Source: Isoetes taiwanensis (taxonomy: Eukaryota; Streptophyta; Lycopodiopsida; Isoetales; Isoetaceae). From it: a DNA stretch of 64,000 nt. Made by a program: the position numbers and the translations under genes. Position 1 is the stretch's first letter; each line of letters opens with the position of its first letter. The stretch spans positions 8,970,033-9,034,032 of the forward strand of contig JAJEKV010000047.1 in the NCBI GenBank assembly GCA_021234155.1, written 5' to 3'. Shown piece by piece: positions 34,701 to 47,374 of this stretch. The notes below the pieces were generated by a model that searched no databases, was not told the origin of the DNA, and worked only from the letters and a program-made list of their open reading frames with translations.

Positions 34701-35835
34701 ATGGCGACAACAATCACGAGCACCATACCCTCCTGAGCTATGCACACTACCAGATACTATGCCCGAAGATTGGATATTAAAGACAGTCTTAGCGTCAAAG
34801 AGAGAGGACCCCAACTCTGTAACTGATGAGGAAAGAGAAATTGCCTTTGGACCTTCAAGTTGGGTAAGTTATATTTCTTTGAAGCTTGTACTTGTTTACA
34901 TTATGTCAATCTTTGCTCGATTTTGCAGGTTTCATTGTACAATGGATATATTTGCAATGGGCGCCACTTTCGGGTTCAGAAAAGGGATGAAGGTTGTGTC
35001 ACTTTTGATTGTGGTGTGATATCTACTTTTACAGTTGCAAGTCGCGCTAGTGCAAGGGACACGAACCTGGTAGAAGCTGAGATTGAATATGTTGGAAAAA
35101 TACAACAAATTTTGGAACTTGATTTTCGACAATTCACCAAAGTCCTGTTTCGAGTTAGATGGTTCGATGCACAATTACGAGGCAGGAATGCCACATTCTG
35201 TCACAGTTCTAATGGTTTAGTTCAAGTCAAGTCTACACGTTTGATTCCAGAAGACAATGACCCTTACATTTTTCCAGAGAAGTGTCAACAAGTATATCTG
35301 CACCCTGCACCTAATGATCGAGATTGGTTATACGTGATGCAGGTTGAATCTTCATCATCAGTAAAAGCAATGCTAGTTTTTTTCATAGGTTATTGATCTG
35401 GGTACTTTCATGCAGGTCAACCCACGACAGATAAAAAATTATGAGGTAGTGCCTTCTCTTGCAGAGGATGTAGAAGATGAAGGAAGAGAAGGCGTCGATG
35501 TTGAGGGAGAGGGCATTGCTATGGATGTTGAGGGAGAAGGCATGGATGAGGTTGGAGGAGGAGGAGAAGGTCTAGATGTTTTTGAGGGAGGGGACATGGC
35601 TATGGACGTTGAGGGAGAAGACATCGATGACATTGAGATTCCACCAACAATAGATGATGGTGAACCTATTGAAGAGGAAAAAGAATGTAACGATGGTATA
35701 TTTGTTTTTCTCGACATTGATGAGAATGATACTCCAGTACAACAAGAGATCTGTATTGATCAGGACTTGTATGTAAACATGGAGGAGTGTCAAGAACTAT
35801 TACATGAAAATGATAATGTAGAAGATAATGGCTAA
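31785..35835 (+). pseudogene. TNP2-type CACTA transposase (Transposase_21)
   Basis: Exons include 31785-32010, 32264-32835, 32929-33106, about 33198-33860, 33949-34026, 34310-34863, 34929-35340 and 35416-35835. The N-terminal zinc-binding block has HVCPNECTLYYKD and HCPKCNESRY. The core has GWHVNNCSSDG, HFGLIADGFNPF, NYNTPPH and IDDLKTLWSGV, the classic TNP2 signature. Then come GHERFLP, LLDPMHIMKNI, GLKSHDYHKLL, a DUF4218-like block (GPVSYRWMFFLERFMKVLK, EGSMSEGWVAE) and a DUF4216-like block (FRVRWFD, QQVYLHP). An acidic tail of Val-Glu-Gly-Glu repeats ends at TAA 35835. Single-base frameshifts near 32535 and 33220 disable it. The product would bind and cut CACTA ends. Confidence 0.85.
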
Positions 35836-35971
35836 ATGTACAATGGAAAGACATGCTTGATAAGGAGGCAAATTGATACACAAGATAGGAGATATAATAA
35901 GGTCATTGAATATTAGATACGGATATGAATTGTTGTAGATGCATTGCATGAAATTACTGGCTCATGTCCCA

Positions 35972-37320
35972 AGGCACCAAAATCGCGTCGTTTGCTAATC
36001 CCATCATTCAAATAAGAGTTCATGTCCCAAGAAACATCTCCGAAAATAAAAGTTGGAAATCCAATGCACGGATGTGCGAACCCCTAAATTTTCCCCTTCC
36101 CCACGTACGGGCACGACCAAGAAATAAGGTGTTCCTCCAGTTCGACCACTCTAGCAAGCTCAGAATGTGCTTTTAACTTTGTGCATGAGTAAAAAACATC
36201 CAATTTACTTTAGGGACTATGCATGCAAGCTCTCGACCATTTCGAAAGCAGGGAAGGCTTCCAAAACCTAAACCCTACAAATTTAGTAGGGTTTACGTAT
36301 CGGGGCACCAAAATAGCTTCATCTACTAATCCCACCGTTCAAATGGTAGGTCATGTCTCATGAAACGTCTTTCAAAAGAAAAAATGAACACCTATCGCAC
36401 GGATATGCCAACCCCCAAATTTTCCTCTTTCCCACGCAGGGGCACGACCAAGAAATGGCGTGTTCCTCCAGTTCGACCACTCTAGCAAGCTCAGAATGTG
36501 CTTTTAACTTTGTGCATGAGTAAAAAACATCCAATTTACTTTAGGGACTATGCATGCAAGCTCTTGACCACTTCGAAAGCAGGGAAGGCTTCCAAAACCT
36601 AAACCCTACAAATTTAGTAGGGTTTAAGTATCAGGGCACCAAAACAGCTTCATCTGCTAATCCCAACGTTCCAATGGTTGCTCATGTCCCATGAAACATC
36701 TCTTAAAAGAAAAAATGAACACCTACAACCCGGATGTGCCAACCCCCAAATTTTCCCCTTCTCGACGTAGGAAAACGACGAGAAAATGGCGTGATCCCCC
36801 AATTCAGCCACTCTATCGAGCTCAGAACCTTATTTTGACTTCGCACATGAGTTCAAAGGTGACTCTCGCCGTCTAGATGCAAGGACGGAGCCAAACTGTC
36901 ATGTCCTGCCTTCTAGCATGCCCGGTTGCACAATATCTAGCTTGTTACGAGCCATTGAAAGGGTGCAAGTTTGGAACCAGTGCCTAGGAAGGGGTTCTTT
37001 GTTCTCACTCTTGGGGCCTCTTTTCGGACCCTTGAGGAAACTGTGCACGTAAGCTCTCGACTACTTTCAATGTAGGGAAGGCTGTCAAGACCTAAACCCT
37101 ATAGATTTAGTAGGGTTTACATATCGAGGCAACAAAATCGCGTCGTTTGCTAATCCCGTCGTTCAAATAAGAGTTCATGTCCCGAGAAACATCTCCGAAA
37201 ATAAAAGTTGGAAATCCAATGCTCGGATGTGCGAACCCCTAAATTTTCCCCTTCCCCACATAGGGGCACGACCAAGAAATAAGGTGTTCCTCCAGTTCGA
37301 CCACTCTAGGAAGCTCAGAA

Positions 37321-37322
<2 letters not shown>
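35972..37322 (+). repeat. about 331-bp tandem satellite, four copies
   Basis: Units start GGCACCAAAAT or a variant at about 35973, 36304, 36635 and 37129. The third is lengthened by an insert of about 160 bp. Each unit contains AAACCCTA-CAAATTTA-GTAGGGTTT, an inverted pair of telomere-like boxes. The last unit is cut short and runs into a 30-A run. Confidence 0.85.

Positions 37323-37323
<1 letters not shown>

Positions 37324-37353
<30 letters not shown>
37324..37353 (+). repeat. A(30) homopolymer
   Basis: Thirty adenines directly after the truncated fourth satellite unit. They look like a retroposition tail, but no target duplication was identified. Confidence 0.9.
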
Positions 37354-37356
<3 letters not shown>

Positions 37357-37429
37357 AAGGGGCTAAAAAAGCTAGTGTCACATTCTTCTGTGCTTTCATT
37401 TCATTGCCTTAGGTTAGGGAAATGAAAAT

Positions 37430-37750
37430 AGAATATTTATCATCCATTTTGTAATTTTCAATATTGCTAGATGTGGGAAATTAGATCTGAGGTCAATATG
37501 GGCGAAAAACTAATAGCAAAAAACTATGACATGGCACGCTTAAAAATGCAAGAAAAGCCCACCCTTCAAGGTAGGCCTGATAATACGTATAGAATATTTA
37601 TCATCCATTTTGTAATTTTCACTATTGCTAGATGTGGGAAATTAGATCTGAGATCAATATGGGCAAAAAACTAATAGCAAAAAACTATGACATGGCACGC
37701 TTAAAAATGCAAGAAAAGCCCACCCTTCAAGGTAGGCCTGATAATACGTA
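37430..37750 (+). repeat. 161-bp tandem duplication, two copies
   Basis: Copies 37430-37590 and 37591-37750 are nearly identical (start AGAATATTTATCATCC, end TAATACGTA). No coding was recognised. Confidence 0.9.
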
Positions 37751-39117
37751 ATTTAAGATCTTCAATAAAATTTGGCAATGCTTGGATACGTCTCGGCAAA
37801 TAAAGAAATATACAATTTACATATAAGGCTTCATTGTTATTTATCTCATTCTACCTTGTAATTGTGGCCCTTGACTAGAAACGTGTTGTGCCTATGGATG
37901 CAAGATTGAATTTGTGATCTCCATCTTTTTGTACATTTAACATCATGATGATAGATACATAATTGGGCCCAACATATATAGTTTCTTGTTAGTCCTTGAA
38001 GTCTTTTCTATCGTCTAGGCTAGGGTTTCATAGAATAGCTTCAGACATCTTCATGAATATGGCTATAATAACATTGTTAAGAGTGAGAATCTCTTTTGGA
38101 ACTTCATTGATCAACAATTGTTCACTCTAGGAAAGGTCTCTTTTAGACTTTCACCTTGTGGACATACGGAAGTTTGAAGCATGAAGTTGAATATGATGAT
38201 GTATGTCTTAAGGATAAGAGAATCCATTGGCACATTCTTCAAAATTTCAAAAGTGTGAAAGCAAACGTTCCGTTTTTCGCCATCCATATCTGAGGAAGCA
38301 AAAAGATATTGTACATTGGAATCAATATTATTGGAAGTTTGGAAGCATTTCTAAGTCGAGGATGGAATAGATGGGGATGGAATTTATCCCATCTATGGCA
38401 AAAAAACATATACTAGAGGACACGATAAATTGCATCCTCATCTATTGCATAAATTGTTGTGAAGCTATGTAGGCAATGCAACTCTGAGAAAAAGCGCTAT
38501 TGAGCCATTGACTTCACGATCGTGGGAAAGAAATGGTGAAGAAAAAGCTTAAGCTCGCCTAAAAACTCTATCAAGGACTCAAAGAACAATGTGGTGGTGA
38601 CAACTCTAAGGAAGAACTTTGCCGAAAAAACGGTCGCGAAAACTTTGCGCGAAAGAGCAATGCGGCAATGACATCCCTAAAGAAACCTTGAAAACGGCTC
38701 CAACGGTGGGTCATGTGGAATGGGGTTAGCCGACTTCCATTTTGCATTGTATGGACTTGCCATGTGGCAGTAAATTATTGGTTGCCAAAGGAGAACTCTA
38801 TTTCTATTGTAGCCTATAACTATATGGACCATTGAAATAACAAACAAATTTATGTCGCGTGGAAAATGGTGCATTCGTGACAAACTAGTTTTTGTCACGT
38901 AGGACAAAAAATTTACGTTTCGTGACAAATTTTGAGCACAATTCGGCGAAAAAATTTGAGCAAAATTCGGATTGGGAAGCGGGGAAAGCGGGAAATGCTT
39001 TCTTCTTTGTTCTTGCATTTCTCGCCAAATCTAGAATCGTAAAACAAAAATGTAATAGAAAAACCGGTTTTGTGTCCTGGATTGAAAGGTTTTGAGAATT
39101 TGATTTTGGAAGCAGTT
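37751..39117. other. CACTA interior without recognised genes; one cluster of CACTA-end motifs
   Basis: AT-rich, with no supported frame. At 38875-38932 there are three GTGACAAA/TTTGTCAC motifs like the subterminal arrays. They could be a relic of another CACTA end or internal binding sites. Confidence 0.5.
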
Positions 39118-39592
39118 TGCATGAAGGACCGCCGTATTTAGAGTCCGGGATGTGGTATTTCCGGACTTTTTTTGTGGTATTTCCGGCCACCCGTTATCAG
39201 CCATTTGAACTTCCAGTTTTCAAGCCCGTAATCAACGTTTTTGGGGCATTTTTTGGATCAATCCGCTCCATCGGGCTCAAATCGCTTCCTCTTCTTCAAT
39301 CAAACTAACGTTAAAGAGGAGGGACAAAGTGATTAGAAGGGCTTTTGAAGCAGTTCAAGCCGTCCACGAAGCTGCAAGAACGATCCAACCAAAGATTTCA
39401 GCTCCCGTAGATTTGCTTTGGTTTTTGGTAGAAATACCACTTTTTGGCCGGAAATACCACCCTTTTTTGGCCGGAAATACCACCTTTTTGGCCGGAAATA
39501 CCACCTGGCTGATAACGGATGTCCAGAAATACCACCAAGAAAGTCCGGAAATACCACATCCCGGACTCTAAATACGGACGTCCTTGCATGAA
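39118..39592. mobile_element. foldback DNA element, about 85-bp inverted ends with internal satellites
   Basis: The ends are inverted copies that run from GGAC through CCGTATTTAGAGTCCGGG and GTGGTATTTCCGGAC. GCATG(A) borders both sides, suggesting a 5-6 bp target duplication. Inside, the unit GGCCGGAAATACCACC recurs at least four times in one orientation, and related units occur inverted in the left arm. There is no coding. This is a MITE-like or foldback element nested in the CACTA transposon. Confidence 0.8.
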
Positions 39593-42500
39593 TTCTATTT
39601 GTGATAATTTTACATGAAACTATAATTGCAGATTGAGTCAAAGGAACATTCCCACTTCGCAACAGATCCCACAGTCTTCCTAAGATTCTGAATTGATCTT
39701 GATGGCAGAACGTGAGTACATTTGAGCGTCTATTTGAAATCCATTATCTACATTAGAGATTCTAGATGACTGGTAGTTTCTTTTTGGGGAACCTGGTGGC
39801 TAGAGCTTAAACCAGCACATCATTGCATATTTATACACTGAAAAACTGTACGCTGAAAACCTTTCATATTTACCTTAACAACTTACGGTAATTGTTAAGA
39901 ATTGACTGCATCTATTATATTTCAGGTCATGATATTGGACTCTGCAACAAGGTACCAGCATGATCTTCCTTCCATGTTTTAATATCTGCAAATCAGTATA
40001 GAGAGGTAAGTGCCTGGTTCCCTGCACATATTTGAGCAGTGTTGCATTATTTTCAAGATAAAATGCTTAGGACTGCAAGTATGAAAAAGGACCACATCCT
40101 TCAGATTCATAGTCTTTCTGTGTTTACAACAAGTCTCTTTATTTTGAGACCAGCATGCATTTCATCAAATGAAAGTTCTGCAAGTTCCCAGACCAGAATA
40201 CCGTGCTGTCAATGACGACATGGGTTTTTCAGACTTGCCAGACAAGTCTTGTAGGAGCTCCAAATCTTGCCCTGTGACATTTCTCTAATCGACGTAATCA
40301 GTCTTTAAGAGAGAGTAATGAGATTCTCAACCTGCAATATTATCAAACTAATGCGTTTCTATAGAGAGTTGATCCCGTTTTATTTGATATTTTGCACCTA
40401 TCACAGGCAATATGCTCAATATGAAGGCCTCAGGAAATCTATCAGATGCACTCAATCTATTGTCGAAATATGTTCCTGTGAGTATAAGAAAATAGAGCAT
40501 GGTTTAGTTCAAATTCTATACATTAAAGAAACATGTACCTCAAGTGGTATAGATATTTGTTGTCCTCGTTCAAAAACTGCATTGGTGCGCTTGTATTTCC
40601 TTATATCTGAGTTAAATGTTCTAGAACAAATATAACGGGAAAACTAAAGTATCGAGAGGTTGCTACCCGGACTTCAATGTTCGGATGTCGGCAATGTCTT
40701 GTATTCAATTGCTTTTATGTTTCAGACCACTGCTCTTCCGGGCTGCTTAATAAATATATTTCTTGCACTTTTGGTTGCCCATACATAAATGGAACTTCGA
40801 ACGAAAAAATTAGATGCCAATGAAGGTTGTGATTCCTTTGAGCGATCAATGCTTATTGGACACTCGGTCTTGATTTCTTTTTGGTTCCAAAGATGATCTT
40901 CCTTCCATGTTTTAATATCCGCAAATCGTTATAAAGTAGGTAAGTGCCCGGTTCCCTGCACATCTTTGAGCAAATCTTTGCATTATTTTCAAGATAAAAA
41001 TGAAGTGAAATATATTTCTAGTATCTAGGTCCGATCATCATGGCGAGAGGTTAGAGTGAGGTTTTCAGTTTAATAAAGACTCAGGAAAAGATAGTAAGTG
41101 TGTGTAGTCCGGGCTACAAGATAAGCTTCATCGGTTTCCATGTTCTCATCCGTCTCGTAATCATTAACGGATTGACGTGAACCGCCCCCCAACATTCACC
41201 TTTCACATTGTTTGCAAGGCAATTCCATCCATTCCAAGCTTTTGAATAGAACTAGACCCTAAAGAAATGGCATCATCAAGATAGCTCCCGATCCGAATAG
41301 ACACCACTTCAATGCCATTCACAAATGCATAAGAACCACTCAAATAGTTTTTCTCGTTGTTGTCTTTTCTTGTTGTGTGGGATCAAATCTTGTTAAACTT
41401 CTCTCTAGCTTTTTAGGCTAGGTTTCTAGCCCCAGAGCGACTTTTTGGCAATCGGGACGGATCCTTGGTCCTTACCATCTTATATGAGGTTTCTTTGGTT
41501 TATAGTCGTTTTTTTCTTCATCGCCTTTTCTCGTTTCTCATTCAAACCTTTTGCTTCTGACTTCCTTTGTCTCGTACCTTAACTGTCTATAGGTTCTATC
41601 CTCTTGATTGAAAGAAGTTTCTAAGATTCTGGCACTTAAGAGCATTGCTCAGATCCGACCTTTCTCTTTCTCTTGCAGTGTCGTTCTCTTGCCTATGATA
41701 GCTTCTCCGGAGGTTAGCATCCAAGTACTCACCCGAGTATACAGTTGCATCTAAGCAAAGGCCCATTCAACTCAAACACGACCAATTGTTTTCAAAACAA
41801 TGCTGAGATAATTAATTCTATTCAGATAATTCCTCAAACAAGGCTTCTGAAGGGCTAAATTCTGCCACAACTATCATCTCTCAACATTCTGCATTGAGGC
41901 AATGTCAATGGAACTGGTTACCTATGTCAATAAAACCCGACACTGTTATTATTAAACATAAAAATGTTATCTGGTTAAATGCATTGGTCATCTAACTGGG
42001 TCATGCATTTACTTTTCTAACAAGTCAGGGCATTCTCTAGATGCATCCAAAATTGAGTTTTGCCCCTTTGCCCTTGATGCCAAAGCTTAAGCCCGGGAAT
42101 TATCCTATACCTCTACCTTTCTCATGTTTGTCTTGCTCCCTTCTCGACGTTCACCAATGGTTTTCCCCATGACATCGTGCATGATACCTGATATTTCATA
42201 GGTTACCTCTACTGTTCATTTTAGGAAATATTTCCCTCCCTTTTCCATCATACTTGCAACCCTTTCTTTTCCTTTGAGTACTAGCGATTTGCCCTTTTTG
42301 TTTAGGTATGTTTCTCCCCCTTTTTATCATATTTAAGGAATTGTGCAAAAAGTTGTTGTGGAGGTATCAAAAGTGATATTTTTGAGCCTCAAACATTGCA
42401 ATCTTAGTTGCTTTTTATTTGAACTTTATCCTTGCCTCTCTACTTCCTCTTTACCCTACACAGTGCTATTTTCCCTAGATTTGTCTTCCCTTTTTATTTG

Positions 42501-43780
42501 GGTCTGACTCATCATCCATTTCCAAATGTTTTAACTCTATATACTTGGCTAGGGTATAGCAACAACTATATATACTCCTTAGCAACTTGATATTTATTTT
42601 GGGTTTATTGTCCTTCACTTCGCTACAATTTTTTTCAGTTGTAAAATTTTTAAAATTTGTGGTGCGTTGGCTAAGATGTTTTCTTTTTATGTTATAGCCA
42701 TGGATTCAAGTGGCGATTTTGTTGCTTTTATCTATATTTATTCTCATTCACGTGTAATTTCAATTTAGAGTGATCTTGCATGCATATTGTGGATTTACAT
42801 GAATATGTTGATCTTTGTAGTTTTCATGGGAGTATGGTTGGATTCTTATGCTTTTTGTTGGCCTTGGTTGTGTGCATTGCTTGTCGATGCCTATCCTGCT
42901 TAAGTGTTGTGCATACATGATTACTTTGCTAAGTGGATTTACTGTTCATCACTGTTGACTCATTCTATTTTATAGCTCTTAGTTGTGCTTGTATTTTTAA
43001 TTTCATATGCATTAACACCATTGCTAGTATTTTTAGGCTTAATTTTAGGTTTTTAAGTTACGTATGTGCAAGAGTGTTTTCATGGATGTGGCTAGATACT
43101 TTATACCTATTGTGATAAATTAAGGTTGTTGCCAGTAGATAGCTGTGTTTAGGTGGAAATTGAGTAACCATGGCACACTTGTGCACGAATGTCATTGCTA
43201 CAAAGAAAATTTGGATTTCTTTTCTCAAAGTTTGCTTTGTATAAGGGACTCCCCTAAACCAATTGTGATGATTCTTTTAAAATATAATTTGGGGTTAAGG
43301 AGATTACGCATTCAACTCTAGTAAAACAAAGAATTAGAGAAAGTTGGTAAAGAGAGGGAAAGGGAAGTGGAGTGTCAATTTGGAGAGCGAACTCATATTC
43401 CAAGAGGTTAGTAATTTGATAATACGTCACATGTAGAAATCACTGTAGCAATGAAAATGATCTTATTTTTACTGTAGCATAGAGTTTTAGAACATTTTCA
43501 ACAAGTTAATAGTCATTATGAGGTTAAATTTTTGGTTGATATTTCGTGAATTTGATTCTTGATATCACATGTCCTCTAAAGCGACCCAACATTCATATTT
43601 TAATCAAATATCAAGTGAGCATCCTACAATTTGAACTCAAGGGGAAATTTGATGCATGTGCACTTTTTCAATGTTGTAGCTGAACTTGGGTTGCAGATTG
43701 CACTAGATGTGGCAACTAGGTTGTAATTTTTTTTCTCAGTTGTGCTTGCTTTATTTCTAATATTTGGTTTCACATTCAGA
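39593..43780. other. CACTA interior, no recognised gene; one dispersed pair of repeats
   Basis: AT-rich sequence with only short frames. About 110 bp at 39958-40065 (from GATCTTCCTTCCATG) recur in direct orientation at 40889-41001. A short palindrome GACTTG-CCAGA-CAAGTC lies near 40230. I see no domain. Confidence 0.5.
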
Positions 43781-45478
43781 TGGGCGATAACTTAGATGAT
43801 CCGTTGCACCAAGCAATCGTGATATTGCGGGACCTATATGGTACTGGTGGTGATCCCGCACAAAGGTTTCGTGAATGGGCCTAAAATCCTCAAGAGACTA
43901 TTAATGAGGCCAGGGTCCTTAATACAACCTTTGATCGGCGGATGCGGGAGCGGGAGGCCACTTCTTTGCCATCGGGCAGACGATCACCCTTGCCTTCTCA
44001 GACCTCCACCGCACCTACACCACCCACGGTGACACCTACAGCCTCCCGACCCACATGAGTCATTTATAGGTATAAATTTCAACCTTGTTTCTTTTAGAAA
44101 CATGCTATATACATATTTTTCTATATGTTGCATGCATGGACGTGGAAGTAGGTAGGTAGGGGTATACCACACGTAGACTTTGAAGAAGTGCAGGGGGTAA
44201 CTATTTTTCACACTTCCATAATAATTTAAAATATAAACTAAGATGATTGACTTGCGTGTGGGGATATTTAAGTATCCCCGCAGTCGTAGGATCTTAGAGG
44301 GCTCACCGTGATGTACCCTTTGGTGATAAGTCCGATGGGCAAGCCAAAGTTTGGACGGGGAGATAGTGCCTTTACGCAGACTATAAAAATATAGCATACG
44401 ATCATTTTATTGGAAAGCACCTCACAAGAAAATGAAAGAGCAAGATCCTCGAAAGCACATTGAGTCGGGTGAAATGCTTTACTCATCATTTCTTACAACA
44501 ATCACTCTCTTTGTACTAAATTAAAAGTGTTTGTATCTCATACTTAAATGCACGGTGTACGTGAGGTTAAGAAAAATACATGGGGATGTCTCGAGTCCTT
44601 TATACGGCACAAGTTATCTGAGATCCATAGGTGTGCTGTTATTGTCTTCAATTCTATTAAACTTCAACCATCTTCATTAAAATTCTTATTGTATTAATGC
44701 TCTTATTTTTTTCAGAAGCCATCGCTCTAAGCTGAAGAAGGAGGTTAAGCATCATCTAGAAGAGGGAACTTAAGTTTAAAAACGTATCCCCGACGAAGCA
44801 TGGGAGTGGGCCCTTCGAGAGAGAGCGGCGAGATGATGCGAACTAGGCGGCATTACGCGCGCAGTTGAAGGAAGCCACATCGTAAGTTTACTTTATTTTA
44901 GCTTGCAATATTTTATTCTCTCTTTTAAGACTTTCTACATGTGTAGTGCGAGAATTGCAAAGCAACCAAGTGGGTCATCGTTTTGGTAGTTCCGGTCCGG
45001 CCAATCGGGATTCGAGGCTAAGTTAGTAAGTATTTGAGTCTTTTGTAATGCCCTATAGTCTTATATGAGGCTTTCGCGTTTTGCATACTAACTGCTACTT
45101 TATTTTTAGTATGCGCAATATGGATTTGCGCCCACTCAGGACCAGTGCGATGTAAGAAAATATATGTCACAGCCCGACTTTGAGTTGTACATGGCAGGAC
45201 TTAACATATGGCCACTTCATGAAGCCGATAGAGAGGTCAGTAACTAACTTGAAGTCAATGAAGATACCACTGATCAACATAGTTTCTAATACTACTTATT
45301 TTTTGTAGAGGATTGTACGGATGCTCCAAGAAGGCGAGGCCCAGAATTTGGCAGAGGAAGACTATGACATCGATGTCCCAGATGACAGACCATTTTTTCA
45401 GGGAGATGGAGTAGAGGGGGACGATATGTCTCGGCGCCATGATGACAGGGATGGAGACAGTGGCAGTTGTGCGTATTG
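43781..45478 (+). pseudogene. possible second CACTA coding region
   Basis: ATG at 43781 (MGDNLDDPLHQAIVILRDLYG) is followed, in other frames, by an Arg/Glu-rich stretch (near 43900), KKEVKHHLEEG (near 44740), a segment with QPDFELYMAGL (45160-45240) and, after an apparent intron, an acidic C-terminus with EEDYDIDVPDD ending TGA 45476-45478. Position and composition fit the second (TNPA-like or coat) protein common in CACTA elements. No domain is certain and several stops lie between the pieces. Confidence 0.35.
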
Positions 45479-45723
45479 ATAGACTTTGCACTTATATTTT
45501 GTATACTTGCATATGTACTTTATATAAATTTTATGTATATCAATTTCATTTTATGTTTGTGCCAATTTGCAACCAATCAGGGATAATCAAAATTAGCTGC
45601 CCCAAGCTTCTTTTTTTTTTTTTTTCCAAATACAATTTGCCACGGGTATATAATAATATTAATAAAATATAAAAAACATTATGTAGAAAAAAATAAAAAA
45701 AAATAAATATTATTAAATATCAG

Positions 45724-46041
45724 TTTGTCACGTGTGACAAAAGTAAAATTGGCAGGCGTGACAAAGTAAAGGTTTTATCACGCGTGACAAACTAAGATTT
45801 GTCATGCGTGACAAATATAATTATTTATCACGCGTGACAAACTAACATTTGTTACGCGTGACAAATATATTTATTTATCACGCGTGACAAACTAACATTC
45901 TGTCACGCGTGACAAATATATTTATTTATCACGCGTGACAAGTGGTTTCATGTTTGTCACGAGTGAGAAAAGTTATTTGTCACGATACTAATAATATAAT
46001 AATATAGTGTATTTTGCGTGACAAAAACCGTGACAAAAACC
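45724..46041. repeat. CACTA right subterminal repeats
   Basis: About a dozen TTTGTCACGCGTGACAAA-type motifs, spaced regularly with ATATAATTATTTATCA spacers, mirror the left array. Confidence 0.9.
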
Positions 46042-46230
46042 GTTGCTTCTGGTCTTTTTGTGTGAACTTGGCTTTTAAGTGTTGATGAGGTATGCTTGTT
46101 TCTATATCTGTGGTTTTTGGAAATCAAGTTTTGTACTTGACATGTGATCTTGTAGTACTTCGACTAATGTGCTTTTGGTGTCTACTTATTTTGTGTAGAA
46201 ATAGAGTTGTAATTGATAAAATTGTGTTTA
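46042..46230 (+). repeat. R1 repeat copy 3, right piece
   Basis: Continues R1 from GTTGCTTCT onward, matching 16440-16580 and 25670-25820. It fades near AGAGTTGTAATTG. Confidence 0.75.
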
Positions 46231-47374
46231 TATTATAATATGTGAATGCTGAAAGTTACAATCACATATTCTGCATAGTTGCATCATTCTGGGTTGAAGA
46301 CATAAACATATAACAACCAACACATAATTAACATTAACATTAATTAGCGTAAACCATTATATCAAACAAATTCAAATTAAAATCCCCCTAAAACTCCCTT
46401 TAATTTGGGTGCATATTCACAAGGGGTTGACTCCGGGCATCAGGCAACATAGAAATTTGATTACAACAGATATGGTGTAGCATCTACAGGGTCCAATTCA
46501 AAGCTATTCAATCCACTTGATGAAAGCATTAAAACAAAGCTAGATCAAGACAAATGAAATCATTCTAGGTCTTTGCCTGCATGAAGAGATTTGTGGAATA
46601 AAAAATGTGTTGTAGAGCATTTTTCTTAGGTGATCCATGTTCATTTGAAACTGGAAATGGACACAATAATTGTTTGATTGAGAATATAACCAATTTGAAA
46701 TACATAACAACATTCTTTTACTTTTAAATAAATTCACATACCTCATCTATGAATGTTTTTGCCCTTGATGTGGGCAATTTGAAGAAGCTAGATCAAGACA
46801 AAGGAAGCCACATGTTTTTATGTACATGAGTACTGTGCACAAGGCATTCTTTTTGGGTACCTCTATATGCAACATAATAAATGGAGTTGCAAAGCATTGT
46901 TCTAGAATTCTGTAGCAGAACTCTACTGCTTTGGTTGCCAGCAAAAGGTAGGAGCATGTAAGTTTTGTGTTTGAGCCCTTAAACAGATGCCAAATCTGTG
47001 GTCTTCTTTAAATAGAGAAATGCTCTCTGAATCCCCTCTGAATCTGTTTGTATTGCATCCTTTCAACAAATTCGAAGCCCTGGAACTCTGAATGAAATAC
47101 TGAAATATGATGAAAAAGGACTTACCATTTCATAAGTCTAGACGATGTGCTAATACCAGAAGAGATAGAATTGGCCTTGGCACTGTCACTCTATTCACAA
47201 AATCCGCCATAGCCAGTAGACTGACTCCTCTGCCATATCACAGGAAAAAAAAGGAGAGCCAAATCCGTTTTGGATTTTTCAATTTTGATTTTTGCTCACA
47301 GATTTGAGTAAAAATCTGTCACTACAGAATAATGCATTCTTTCCTTGAGGATCACCCGCACCCAATTCAAAAAA
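46231..47374. other. no recognised gene; weak 250-bp tandem similarity
   Basis: AT-rich. AGCTAGATCAAGACAAA occurs at 46538 and 46787, each followed by loosely similar sequence (for example GAGCATTTTTCT and AAGCATTGTTCT), suggesting an old duplication. No coding is supported. Confidence 0.45.

Larger units (their letters stand above)
29793..46045 (+). mobile_element. CACTA (En/Spm) DNA transposon, 16 kb, right tip lost
   Basis: The left end is CACTACAAGGCACAACGG, the canonical CACTA terminus. Arrays of palindromic TTTGTCACGCGTGACAAA-type motifs lie at both ends, the usual binding sites for the element's own proteins. Inside are a TNP2-type transposase (31785-35835) and other remnants. The right end reads ACCGTTG and then continues directly in R1. 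The expected last 12 bases (complement of CACTACAAGGCA) and about 21 bp of R1 are missing, so no target duplication can be read and the copy should be immobile. Confidence 0.9.

Noticed and set aside
35439-35717. Ser/Pro-rich minus-strand frame opposite the end of the CACTA transposase
   Set aside because: It is the complement of the Glu/Gly/Val-repeat tail of the plus-strand transposase, which has the domain support.
36268-36300. AAACCCTA motifs as an interstitial telomere
   Set aside because: Only single inverted boxes per satellite unit, not a tandem telomeric array.
40318-40635. 105-codon frame in the CACTA interior as a gene
   Set aside because: No motif, no splice context and irregular composition; it is likely chance in AT-rich DNA.
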